Shown one piece after another: positions 24,593-32,335 of a DNA stretch of 40,914 nt; within the stretch, counting starts at the first letter, position 1, and the number at the start of each line of letters is the position of its first letter. The notes below the pieces were generated by a model. That model ran no database searches and was not told the DNA's origin. It worked only from the letters and a program-made list of their open reading frames with translations. Where the stretch lies: assembly GCA_946481195.1 (NCBI GenBank), contig CAMLNG010000001.1, positions 1-40,914 of the forward strand. Direction: 5' to 3'. This DNA is from an uncultured Chromatiaceae bacterium (GTDB lineage Bacteria; Pseudomonadota; Gammaproteobacteria; Enterobacterales; Alteromonadaceae). A program made the translations under genes and the position numbers.

Positions 24593-25534
24593 TCAGTGGC
24601 GCTGTAGCTGCTGTTGCAGCAACGCGACGATATCGGCGCTTTTGCGCAGCAGCCGCAGTTGCTGAAACAAAACCTCAGCTTCCGGGTATTGCAGGCGCAG
24701 ATAACTGAACCATTGTTTGATGCGGTTGCTGTAATACAGGCCTTTATCGCCGGCAATTTCATATTCGGAATAACGCATCAGCATCGCCAGCACTTCTGGC
24801 CATGGCAACAGCGGCACGCCGTCACGGATGCGCAGTGCCAGATTCGGCTGCGCCAGCGCGCCGCGCCCCAACATAATATCGGCAGAACCGCTCTGCTCAC
24901 GGCAGAGCGCCGCATCTGCCGGCTGCCAAATCTCACCATTGGCAATGACCGGAATGCTGATGACTTTACGGATCTCGGCAATCCACGGCCAATAGGCCGG
25001 CGGGCGGTATCCGTCGGCTTTGGTGCGGGCATGGACTGTTAATTCCGAAGCGCCTGCTTCGGCCAATGCGCGGGCGTTATCCAGTGCCAGACTGGTGTCG
25101 TCAAAACCCAAGCGCATTTTTGCTGTCACCGGAAATTCTGCCGGTACCGCGCTGCGTACCGCCTGCATAATACGGTACAGCGTTTCGGTTTCTTTCAGCA
25201 GCACAGCGCCGCCTTTGCTTTTGTTGACCGTTTTGGCCGGACAGCCAAAGTTTAAATCCACGCCAGGCGAGCCCAAAGCCACGGCGCGGGCGGCATTTTC
25301 TGCCAGCCACTGCGGTTCCTGCCCCAGCAGCTGCACCCGTACCGGTGTACCTGCCGGCGTTTTGCCGCCATCGAGCAGTTCTGGGCAAAGCCGGGTAAAG
25401 ACCCGGCGCGGCAATAGCTGGTCCACCACCCGGACAAATTCGGTGATACATAAATCAAAACCACCAATACGGGTCAGCATGTCCCGCATTAAATGGTCGA
25501 CCACCCCTTCCATCGGAGCCAGAATAATCCGCAT
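24593..25534 (-). CDS. dusC: tRNA-dihydrouridine(16) synthase DusC
   Basis: A 313-residue FMN-dependent enzyme reducing U16 in the tRNA D-loop. It begins MRIILAPMEGVVDHLMR (Dus signature), with GVDLNFGCPAKTVNKSKGG carrying catalytic Cys98, the same number as in E. coli DusC; KMRLGFDD; HARTKADGYRPPAYW; and the FMN-binding VIANGEIW and IMLGRGALAQPNL. The C-terminal DusC-type helical domain includes RIKQWFSYLR. The length fits DusC rather than DusA or DusB. A promoter candidate is at 25565-25594; no strong ribosome site is seen before ATG 25534. Confidence 0.94.
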   Translation of the reverse strand: MRIILAPMEGVVDHLMRDMLTRIGGFDLCITEFVRVVDQLLPRRVFTRLCPELLDGGKTPAGTPVRVQLLGQEPQWLAENAARAVALGSPGVDLNFGCPAKTVNKSKGGAVLLKETETLYRIMQAVRSAVPAEFPVTAKMRLGFDDTSLALDNARALAEAGASELTVHARTKADGYRPPAYWPWIAEIRKVISIPVIANGEIWQPADAALCREQSGSADIMLGRGALAQPNLALRIRDGVPLLPWPEVLAMLMRYSEYEIAGDKGLYYSNRIKQWFSYLRLQYPEAEVLFQQLRLLRKSADIVALLQQQLQRH

Positions 25535-25564
25535 ATTTGCGCCAGTTATCAGAAAAAGGCCGAC

Positions 25565-25594
25565 ATTTTAGCCAGAAGCAGCGACAATTACCAA
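25565..25594 (-). promoter_or_regulatory. Candidate sigma70 promoter for dusC
   Basis: On the minus strand TTGGTA (25594-25589), an 18-base spacer and TAAAAT (25570-25565), about 30 bases before the start codon. The -10 matches 5 of 6 and the -35 4 of 6. Confidence 0.5.
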
Positions 25595-25687
25595 ATCTGC
25601 AGATAAGACCAGACACAGGCCCCGGATCCGCGATAATGGCGCCGATACGGCCCGTTGAAGTGGTCAGGCCGAACCTATAGGTATTTT

Positions 25688-26536
25688 GTGGTTAAAACGC
25701 TGATTTTTCTTCTCGCTATGTTGCTGAGTGCCACCGGAGCCAGGGCTGCAGTGGCAACCGATGCAGTCTGCCCCCAGCCGCTGCGGGTTCATCTGGATTT
25801 ACATGCGCCATCGGCCTATCAGGACGCCAGCGGTCAACTGCGTGGCATGGATGTCGAGCTGGTCAGCGCCATTATGCAGGCTGCCGGTTGCCAGATCCGC
25901 TGGCATGTGACGCCGATGACCGGCGCCCGTATTGTCAAAAGTTTGCAGGATGGCCAGATTGATTTAATGATCCGCGCCTCAAAAAATCCGGATCGCGAAC
26001 GTTTTGCCCGCTTTAGCCAACCATACCGGCAGGAAGTGGTCGGGATGTTCGCGCGCAAACGCAGCGACCTGCCGGAGGAACTCGGACTTGCAGATGCACT
26101 GCGACTGGGCCTGCGGCTGATAGGACCGGCCAGCGGCTGGTATGGCATTGAGTTTGAGCAGTACCGCAACAGATTTAAACAGCAAAAACGTTATACCGCT
26201 TATCCGGATGCACAGGTGGGTACCGAATTGTTGTTTGCCACGCCAAGCCGCGGTGATTTGGTGCTGATTGACGCAGACCTGTTTTATCATTTTGTCGGCC
26301 CGGATCGGATCATGGATATCCGGCTGGCCAGCTCTCAATTGCATGTAACACCTGCCCATCTGATGGCCAGTCAGCAAACGGTGAATCTGGCGACGATGGC
26401 GGCGATAAATAAGGCCATCCGGCGTCTGCAGCAAAGCGGCGAATTGCAACGACTGGAGCAAAGTTACCGACCCAAAGGATTAAGCGAACAACTGGCGCAG
26501 CAAGCAAAGCTGGGCGCGACGCCGGCGATCCGCTAG
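25688..26536 (+). CDS. Periplasmic solute-binding-like protein (SBP family 3)
   Basis: A 282-residue protein with a signal peptide (MVKTLIFLLAMLLSATGARA) and an amino-acid-type binding fold: LRVHLDLHAPSAYQDASGQLRGMDVELVSAIMQAAGCQIRWHVTP, then LQDGQIDLMIRASKNPDRERFARFSQPYRQEVVGMFA. No permease or ATPase gene is near, so it may be a stand-alone sensor or scavenger rather than part of an ABC transporter; many alteromonads have such orphans. I prefer GTG 25688 (AGG 6 bases upstream, clean n-region) over the in-frame TTG 25655, which would add eleven residues. Ligand unknown. Confidence 0.82.
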   Translation: MVKTLIFLLAMLLSATGARAAVATDAVCPQPLRVHLDLHAPSAYQDASGQLRGMDVELVSAIMQAAGCQIRWHVTPMTGARIVKSLQDGQIDLMIRASKNPDRERFARFSQPYRQEVVGMFARKRSDLPEELGLADALRLGLRLIGPASGWYGIEFEQYRNRFKQQKRYTAYPDAQVGTELLFATPSRGDLVLIDADLFYHFVGPDRIMDIRLASSQLHVTPAHLMASQQTVNLATMAAINKAIRRLQQSGELQRLEQSYRPKGLSEQLAQQAKLGATPAIR

Positions 26537-26572
26537 AATAGGGCTTTTGATGACCCGGACCGGAACCCTGCT

Positions 26573-26737
26573 ATGAGCTCAGCCAAAGCCCTGAAAAAGA
26601 AAATCGCCAAACGTGCCAAACAAAAGAAAAATATTCAGGTGAAAAATTCCATCCGGCTGAAACAAAAAGCAGACACAGAGACCAGCGCGGCAGCAGAAAC
26701 GCCGACAGCTACGGAACCCTCTACTAGCGCGGTTTAA
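26573..26737 (+). CDS. Small lysine-rich protein (54 aa)
   Basis: A 54-residue ORF, MSSAKALKKKIAKRAKQKKN at the start, then an Ala/Thr/Glu/Pro-rich tail. The first 32 residues are very basic and helix-prone, like small nucleic-acid- or ribosome-associated proteins; the tail is probably disordered. TAGAAT at 26534-26539 resembles a -10 element and CGGAA precedes ATG by about 9 bases. The 3' end overlaps the convergent gene by 14 bases. I recognise no family, but the composition and site spacing make it likely to be real. Confidence 0.6.
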   Translation: MSSAKALKKKIAKRAKQKKNIQVKNSIRLKQKADTETSAAAETPTATEPSTSAV

Positions 26738-27653
26738 GCGGTTTCAGACTGACTTGCACATACGCGTGGTCGCTGCTGTAGCCATCACGCGCAAATACCG
26801 GACTCACCAGATGCCGGTCCACCACCCGATAGCTGCTGACCTCACCACAGGCATGATGGTGGCGGGGGTCAAAAGCAGCAGACACCAGCAAATAATCTAA
26901 CACCTGCCCGCCCGCACCATAATAATGCGTCGGCGCGCGATAAGCTTCCACCGCCAGCTCAGCCGCGTCCTGCAGCAGAAATAACGGCTGTTGACTACGA
27001 TCCGCCGCCAACAGCGGCTGTAATAACGCTGAACTCAGCACATCATTAAAATCCCCGGCGACTATCAGTGGCTCCGCCTGACCTTTGGCAGACCGGCAAT
27101 GTTTCGCCAGCGTCTGACGCAGCAACGCCGCTTCATGACCGCGCTGTAGCTCAGACGCCCACAAGGCCAGCGCTGCATCCGGCAATTCGGCCGGCCGGCG
27201 TGATTTCAGATGGACAGACGCCACCCACACCGGACCAAATTGTGGCGTGTCCAGCTGCACCAGCACAGGTTTGCGGCTGAACTGAAAGCCGTTCAGTCCA
27301 AGCTGGCTCAGACCAGCAGCATCGGCAGTGATTTCTTCAACCTTTAGCAAAGGATGGCGGCTGGCGATAGCGACCACAGGGCGGGTAAATACATGCTGGT
27401 CCAGCAGTTCTGGTTGCTCGATCACGGCAAACCAGGCGTAACCTAAGGTCGCCAGCAGCTCTCGCAATTCCGTAACCGAAAACACTTCCTGTACTGCTAA
27501 AACGTCGGGTTGCTGCTCCAGCAGCAGGGTCTTCAGCCAGTTGGTTTTTTGCTGCCACTGCGCCTGACTATAGATGTTGTCCCATTCATAACAGGCCAGC
27601 GGCGGCGCGGCAAAATTCAGCAGATTTAACGTGGCGACACGCAGTTCAGCCAA
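26724..27653 (-). CDS. Endonuclease/exonuclease/phosphatase (EEP) family protein
   Basis: A 309-residue member of the Mg-dependent EEP superfamily (DNase I/AP endonuclease/inositol-phosphatase fold). Motifs in order: ATLNLLNF (residues 7-14), VLAVQEVF (metal Glu near 55), WVASVHLKSRRP (His near 145), LIVAGDFNDV (Asp/Asn near 197) and YSSDHAYVQV (terminal Asp-His). No signal peptide. The substrate, nucleic acid or phosphoester, cannot be told. The gene's end overlaps the small basic ORF on the other strand. A 74-aa ORF lies 58 bases upstream on the same strand. Confidence 0.88.
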   Translation of the reverse strand: MAELRVATLNLLNFAAPPLACYEWDNIYSQAQWQQKTNWLKTLLLEQQPDVLAVQEVFSVTELRELLATLGYAWFAVIEQPELLDQHVFTRPVVAIASRHPLLKVEEITADAAGLSQLGLNGFQFSRKPVLVQLDTPQFGPVWVASVHLKSRRPAELPDAALALWASELQRGHEAALLRQTLAKHCRSAKGQAEPLIVAGDFNDVLSSALLQPLLAADRSQQPLFLLQDAAELAVEAYRAPTHYYGAGGQVLDYLLVSAAFDPRHHHACGEVSSYRVVDRHLVSPVFARDGYSSDHAYVQVSLKPLKPR

Positions 27654-27711
27654 GCCCGGACTCCTTCACTCGGACATTTCCCCTGACGTTATCACAGTCT
27701 GAAGTAAGCAC

Positions 27712-27936
27712 CTAATGCACTGTAATGGCAGGATTAATCAAAAATAATAAGCGGTCGAGATTCAATTTTTCATAAGGCATTAACCGGCTTGGTTTACCTG
27801 GCCGTTCAATCAGCAGCGCCTGCTCCTGAAATGTCAGGCAGGCATTGCAAGTATGAATTTTCTGACCGTCGACATCAAAACGACATTGGCTGAGCTGCAA
27901 AAACCGGATGATCCGGCCACGGATTTTTGACAACAT
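27712..27936 (-). CDS. Hypothetical protein (74 aa)
   Basis: A 74-residue ORF beginning MLSKIRGRIIRFLQLSQCRF. It is basic at the N-terminus, has three Cys (CRFDVDG..., HTCNACLTF) and no membrane segment. The ribosome site is excellent (GGAG six bases before ATG, in a purine-rich stretch), the main reason to accept it. No family recognised. It lies 85 bases downstream of the amylase gene on the same strand with no clear terminator between, so it could be the last gene of that operon, or the first of a pair with the EEP gene. Confidence 0.6.
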   Translation of the reverse strand: MLSKIRGRIIRFLQLSQCRFDVDGQKIHTCNACLTFQEQALLIERPGKPSRLMPYEKLNLDRLLFLINPAITVH

Positions 27937-28021
27937 CCTCTTCTCCTCGCATCACTGTCAGGCCCGCCACCGAAGCAGGCACTGATGTGACTGAAGGAAT
28001 CGCCGCAGGTTCCCACCGTTG

Positions 28022-30616
28022 TCAGTGGTCAGAGCTGTTTGCCACTTTGAGTTCCAGCCAAAGGTCATCCATCACTTTAGGCGCATCTGTCGCCTTCGCG
28101 CTGAAATTCCACGGCGACGGCGTCAGTTCTATACTGCGCAGCACGCCTTCACCGGTTTTATCCCAGGTCGACAGGTAAACTTTTGCATCATCCCAGCCCG
28201 GCAGACCAAGCGCCGCAGCATCATAACGGATCCGGATCAGGCCTTTGGCAGCATCCACTGTCACCGCAGGCGCCGCACCGAGTTTTTGCCCTGTTGCCGT
28301 GGCGGTGGCTCCAGCAGCATTAAACACCGAATTGCCCCAGCCAAACAGGAAATGGCCCAATTGCCAGGACAAGCCCTGCGGCATACTGCGATTCAGTCCA
28401 GGTAATGCAGTAGCTGCTGGTAGTTGTGTCGCCTGTGGCAGATGGAAAAACAAAGCAAAATGCACATTGTCAAAGCCATTGGCCGGCGCCCAAAACTGAC
28501 TGATTTGTTGCATCTGCAGCTCCAGTTCCAGCACATTACCGCCGGCACGGGCGCTAAGCCCGCGGATATCGCGCTGTTGCTGGGCATGCGGCTGGGTCGG
28601 CCCCTGATATTGACCGTCAAAGCCTTTGTCATCGCCGGACGGGTCCGACACTGCGGCGGCCCAGCTCGGGGTTTTAACCTCGGTCTGATACTGCCAGACC
28701 GGGCTCAACAATCCAGCTTCGGCCTGATACAGCTGTAATCGGTGCTGCTGCAGTCCTAAATCCCGCACCGGTAACTGCAGCCGGAAACTGCCATCTGCCG
28801 CCGCACGCACTGCCGGCAATTGATGTAACTGGCCATTCAGCACAGGCCAGATTGGTAAATCCGGCCTGTCTGTGCTGCCTTGCAACCAGACATCCTGGTG
28901 TAACGGGCTTGAAGGTAACTCGCTGAACTGTAATTTGCCGCCTGCAGTCACCTGGCTGGCGACCTCGCCCGCCGGCTGCAGCACCAACACGGCACGGCCG
29001 GGCAATTGCAGCGTCAGTTCGCCAGCGGGATTGAGCGGTAGCGGTCCTGACACCGCACCCGGGCTTTGCCATAACACCTGGGCTTTAGCGGCGTCCAGCT
29101 GTAATCCGGCCAACAAACGCGGGCTGTCGGCAGTATTCATCACGACCACCGCCTTTTGCCCCTGATATTGCATCTGATAAGCCAGAATGCCGGCGCCGGC
29201 AGGTTCGGCCTGTAGCAGGCTGAACTCGCCGCGGCTGAATAGACGGTGTTGCTTGCGTAAATCCGCCAGCTGACGAATATGCTGATACATACTGTGCTCT
29301 GGCCGGAAGGCATCCTGCTCTGCTCCCCAGCCGCCTTTAAACATGGCCTGACGGGTTTCCGGCAGCAGTTGCTCATCGCCCTGGTAAATCACCGGAATAC
29401 CGGGAATGGTAAACAGCAGCGCATACGCCTGCAAAAAGGCCGCCGGGCTGCCGGCTGCCAGAAAGCGTTTGGTGTCGTGATTATTCAAAAAAGTCGGCAA
29501 CAGATGCGGCTGCGGGAATTGACTGACGTGCTGCTGTAGCCGGTAACCAAGTTGCGCCGCAGGTTGCCCCTCCGCCAGCACGCGATTCAGCTCAAAATAC
29601 AGTGGAAAGGCGATAACTGAATTCAGCTCTGGTTTGTCCGCACTCCCAAGGAAGCGTCGCAGTTTGGCTTCACCGTCAGCAGCAAACGGCGTTGAAGCTT
29701 CAAACACTTCACCAAAGGCGAGAAAATGCTGTTTGCCGAGTTGCCGCGCTTTGGCCAGCACACCATCGGGCGCGTGCAGAAAATCCTGCCAGAATTCGTG
29801 TTCTACATACTTGGCGGTATCAATACGATAAGCATCGACGCCGGCTTGCTCGAGCCAATAGCGGTAACTATGTTTCAGCGCTTGGCGCACGCGGGGATTG
29901 GCGGTATTGATATCGGCGAGTGTCGCCAGCTGATAGTTGAACTCCTGACCTGGCACTGTCGGGTCGCTGATAGGCGGCGTCCAGTGATAGATGCCGGCAG
30001 CAGCGTGCGCCGGATTTAAGCGGTTGATCTGATCAAAAGGTGGCTGCACCGGCGCGCGCTGCGCGCTGCTCTTCCCCTCATACAACACAAAGTTTTTCGC
30101 TGTGTCAGCGACATCATAAGGGCCATCGTAGCCAAAGAAATTGCCGGTATGATTGACGACAATATCCTGCACTAAATACATACCGCGGCCATGCAAATCA
30201 CGCGACAGCGCCTGATAATCCGCCAGCGTGCCATAGTGAGCGTCGATATTGGCAAAGTCAGTGGCCCAATAACCGTGATAACCGGCGTATTGGGCTTTTT
30301 CACTCCACCACTGGTTCGCAACCGGCGGTGTCAGCCACAGCGCAGTTGCGCCAAGCCCCTGAATATAATCCAGTTGCTGCTGAATGCCTTTGAGGTCGCC
30401 TCCGCTGTAGTGGCTGGATTTCGCCGGGTTATATTCGCCAACGCCCTGATCGTTATTAGCAGGATCGCCGTCGGCAAAGCGGTCGGTCAGCACAAAATAA
30501 ATCACCTGGTCACGCCAATCCGGTGAAGCTACCTGCAGAGGTCCGGGCTGAGCAGCTGCGCCGGCGCTCATCGCCAGCGTCGTCAGCCAAATGAAGCTTG
30601 TGTTGATGTTTTTCAT
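28022..30616 (-). CDS. GH13 alpha-amylase with C-terminal glucodextranase-like domain
   Basis: An 864-residue secreted alpha-amylase-type enzyme cleaving alpha-1,4-glucans. Signal peptide about residues 1-22. GH13 regions: VIYFVLTDRFADGDPAN, QDIVVNHTGN (region I), AYRIDTAKYV with nucleophile Asp266 (II), AFGEVF with acid/base Glu303 (III) and LNNHDTKRF with Asp381 (IV). After an all-beta domain, residues from about 650 (SDPSGDDKGFDGQYQGPT ... FALFFHLPQ) resemble the DOMON-like C-terminal binding domain of glucodextranase and amylopullulanases. I start at ATG 30616 (AGGG upstream), 7 bases after the halogenase-like stop; the 30643 frame overlaps that gene. It is the third gene of the receptor/flavoprotein/amylase unit. 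Confidence 0.93.
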   Translation of the reverse strand: MKNINTSFIWLTTLAMSAGAAAQPGPLQVASPDWRDQVIYFVLTDRFADGDPANNDQGVGEYNPAKSSHYSGGDLKGIQQQLDYIQGLGATALWLTPPVANQWWSEKAQYAGYHGYWATDFANIDAHYGTLADYQALSRDLHGRGMYLVQDIVVNHTGNFFGYDGPYDVADTAKNFVLYEGKSSAQRAPVQPPFDQINRLNPAHAAAGIYHWTPPISDPTVPGQEFNYQLATLADINTANPRVRQALKHSYRYWLEQAGVDAYRIDTAKYVEHEFWQDFLHAPDGVLAKARQLGKQHFLAFGEVFEASTPFAADGEAKLRRFLGSADKPELNSVIAFPLYFELNRVLAEGQPAAQLGYRLQQHVSQFPQPHLLPTFLNNHDTKRFLAAGSPAAFLQAYALLFTIPGIPVIYQGDEQLLPETRQAMFKGGWGAEQDAFRPEHSMYQHIRQLADLRKQHRLFSRGEFSLLQAEPAGAGILAYQMQYQGQKAVVVMNTADSPRLLAGLQLDAAKAQVLWQSPGAVSGPLPLNPAGELTLQLPGRAVLVLQPAGEVASQVTAGGKLQFSELPSSPLHQDVWLQGSTDRPDLPIWPVLNGQLHQLPAVRAAADGSFRLQLPVRDLGLQQHRLQLYQAEAGLLSPVWQYQTEVKTPSWAAAVSDPSGDDKGFDGQYQGPTQPHAQQQRDIRGLSARAGGNVLELELQMQQISQFWAPANGFDNVHFALFFHLPQATQLPAATALPGLNRSMPQGLSWQLGHFLFGWGNSVFNAAGATATATGQKLGAAPAVTVDAAKGLIRIRYDAAALGLPGWDDAKVYLSTWDKTGEGVLRSIELTPSPWNFSAKATDAPKVMDDLWLELKVANSSDH

Positions 30617-30623
30617 CCGGCCC

Positions 30624-32123
30624 TCAGCGAACACAGTAATCAATAAAATCCTGATGGGGTGGCAAGCGGTTGACCGTGACCTGCATCACCGCTTTGAGGT
30701 TATCGAGCAGCTCTTTCAGTGCGGTTTCATCAATGGCATTGGCCATGCTGTGATAATCCGCCGGGATCACGCCCTGACCTATCATCACCTGCTGCCAGGC
30801 GATTTCAGAAAACAGCTCGTCCTGCTCGCGCTGCACCATGCCGGTGTCGCGGAACATCGCCATTTTACGGCGCAAGGTTTCCGGCACATCCATCCGCGCA
30901 CAGTCCAGCCAGTACTGGCTGTCGGTGCGTTCGTTCAGCTTGTAATGCAGGATAATAAAGTCACGGATCTGCTCGAATTCAATCTGTGATAAACGATTAA
31001 ATTCGTCGCGCATCGCCGGCGAAATACCGTTGTTGGGGAAAAACTTCAACAAGCGCAGCACACCGGATTGAATGAGGTGAATACTGGTCGATTCCAGCGG
31101 TTCGAGAAAGCCACTGGATAAACCAATGCTGACCACGTTATGGCTCCACTGCTTACGGCGCCGGCCGGTTTTAAAGCTGATTTTACGCGGCTCAGCCAAT
31201 GGTTCGCCATCGAGGTTGGCCAGCAAAGTCGCTTTGGCTTCTTCGTCGCTGCAATATTTGGATGAATAAACAAAACCGTTGCCGATGCGGTGTTGCAGCG
31301 GAATGCGCCATTGCCAGCCTTTGGCGTGGGCGATGGATTTGGTATATGGCGTAATAGGGTCCACCGAGGAACAAGGTACTGCGAGCGCACTGTCGGCCGG
31401 TAACCAGTGACTCCAGTCCTCATAACCGGTGTTTAAGGTTTTTTCGATCAGCAGCGCATGTAAGCCACTGCAATCAATAAATAAATCGCCGTGTACCTGC
31501 TCACCATTTTGCAGCACCAGCGTTGCCACATCGCCGCTGTCAGCGTGGCGCAGCACCTGACTGACTTTGCCTTCAATGCGCCGCACACCGAGGTTTTCAC
31601 TGAACTGGCGTAAAAACTGCGCATAAAGCCCGGCATCAAAATGATAGGCATAAGACAAACCGGGTAAATTCACACCGTCGATTTTTGCCAGATGGCCAAA
31701 CTTATGTTTTACGGCCGCCTGATAAGCCAGCGAAAAATCCCAGAAGTCATAGGGCATGCCAAGCTTCTGGCTACGCACCCAGAAATGATGGAAATTACAG
31801 CTGGGGAATTCTTTGCCGATGCTGCCAAAGGCATGCATGTAACGGTCGCCAATCTGCCGCCAGTTCTCAAATTCAATACCGAGTTTAATGGTGCCTTTGG
31901 TGGCGCGGACAAAGGCTTTTTCGTCGATACCCAGCGCAGCGTTAAAGGTCAAGATCGGCGGAATAGTGGCTTCGCCGACGCCAACGATACCAATCTCATC
32001 ACTTTCCACCAAAGTGATACGAATCGACTTCCCCAGTAACTTCACCAACAGCGACGCTGAAATCCAGCCGGCGGTGCCGCCGCCTAAAATCACTACTTCA
32101 CGCACTGGTTTATTTGCTTGCAT
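30624..32123 (-). CDS. Tryptophan halogenase-like FAD-dependent protein
   Basis: A 499-residue flavoprotein of the FADH2-dependent tryptophan-halogenase family. Seen: dinucleotide motif GGGTAGW (14-20), VGVGEATIPP (48-56), the Lys80 position corresponding to PrnA Lys79 (TIKLGIEF), the halogenase WxWxIP motif (GWQWRIP, about 269-275) and EPLEST (Glu344-Ser345, matching PrnA Glu346/Ser347). All core catalytic residues therefore seem present. In alteromonads, xanthomonads and caulobacters such genes commonly sit beside TonB receptors for carbohydrates, and their real substrate is not known to me. CGGAG lies 5 bases before ATG 32123. The operon neighbours are receptor and amylase genes, so an indole substrate looks unlikely (inference). 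Confidence 0.92.
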   Translation of the reverse strand: MQANKPVREVVILGGGTAGWISASLLVKLLGKSIRITLVESDEIGIVGVGEATIPPILTFNAALGIDEKAFVRATKGTIKLGIEFENWRQIGDRYMHAFGSIGKEFPSCNFHHFWVRSQKLGMPYDFWDFSLAYQAAVKHKFGHLAKIDGVNLPGLSYAYHFDAGLYAQFLRQFSENLGVRRIEGKVSQVLRHADSGDVATLVLQNGEQVHGDLFIDCSGLHALLIEKTLNTGYEDWSHWLPADSALAVPCSSVDPITPYTKSIAHAKGWQWRIPLQHRIGNGFVYSSKYCSDEEAKATLLANLDGEPLAEPRKISFKTGRRRKQWSHNVVSIGLSSGFLEPLESTSIHLIQSGVLRLLKFFPNNGISPAMRDEFNRLSQIEFEQIRDFIILHYKLNERTDSQYWLDCARMDVPETLRRKMAMFRDTGMVQREQDELFSEIAWQQVMIGQGVIPADYHSMANAIDETALKELLDNLKAVMQVTVNRLPPHQDFIDYCVR

Positions 32124-32164
32124 CACGACTCCGTTTTGTTACTTCACATCGCCACAAAGCTCTG

Positions 32165-32193
32165 GGTACCACGTACTGGGTACCACGTACCTG
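32165..32193. repeat. 14-bp tandem duplication upstream of the halogenase-like gene
   Basis: CTGGGTACCACGTA occurs twice in direct succession in the region 32162-32189, then CCTG. Each unit contains GTAC-CAC-GTAC. It lies about 40-65 bases before the start codon, so it is in the leader or promoter area. Confidence 0.75.
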
Positions 32194-32202
32194 CATTTTG
32201 CA

Positions 32203-32256
32203 ATTTGCAGAGCAAATGGCGTTCATCAGGCGAAACGCCAAACTGTTGGCGTTTCG
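32203..32256. repeat. Two hairpins in the receptor/halogenase spacer
   Basis: ATTTGC-AGA-GCAAAT (32203-32217) and the much longer CGAAACGCCAA-ACTG-TTGGCGTTTCG (32231-32256, 11 perfect bp). Neither has a T tract on either strand, so they are not ordinary terminators. They may be RNA-processing or stability structures, or an extragenic palindrome. Confidence 0.7.
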
Positions 32257-32293
32257 AAATCCCTGATTCACTGTACCGTCCTTCTCTGTACAT

Positions 32294-32321
32294 AAAAAAA
32301 GCCCCGGCGAACCAGGGCTTT
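32294..32321 (-). terminator. Intrinsic terminator between the TonB receptor and halogenase-like genes
   Basis: On the minus strand AAAGCCCTGG-TTCG-CCGGGGCTTT, a 10-bp stem with one T-G pair and a TTCG tetraloop, running into seven T in all. It starts 15 bases after the receptor stop. Strong termination here would make the receptor far more abundant than the downstream enzymes. Confidence 0.9.
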
Positions 32322-32335
32322 GATTGTGGCAGAAA

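Noticed and set aside
28022..30643. Many open frames opposite the amylase and other GC-rich genes
   Set aside because: They are shadows of long, well-supported genes; no motifs or ribosome sites.
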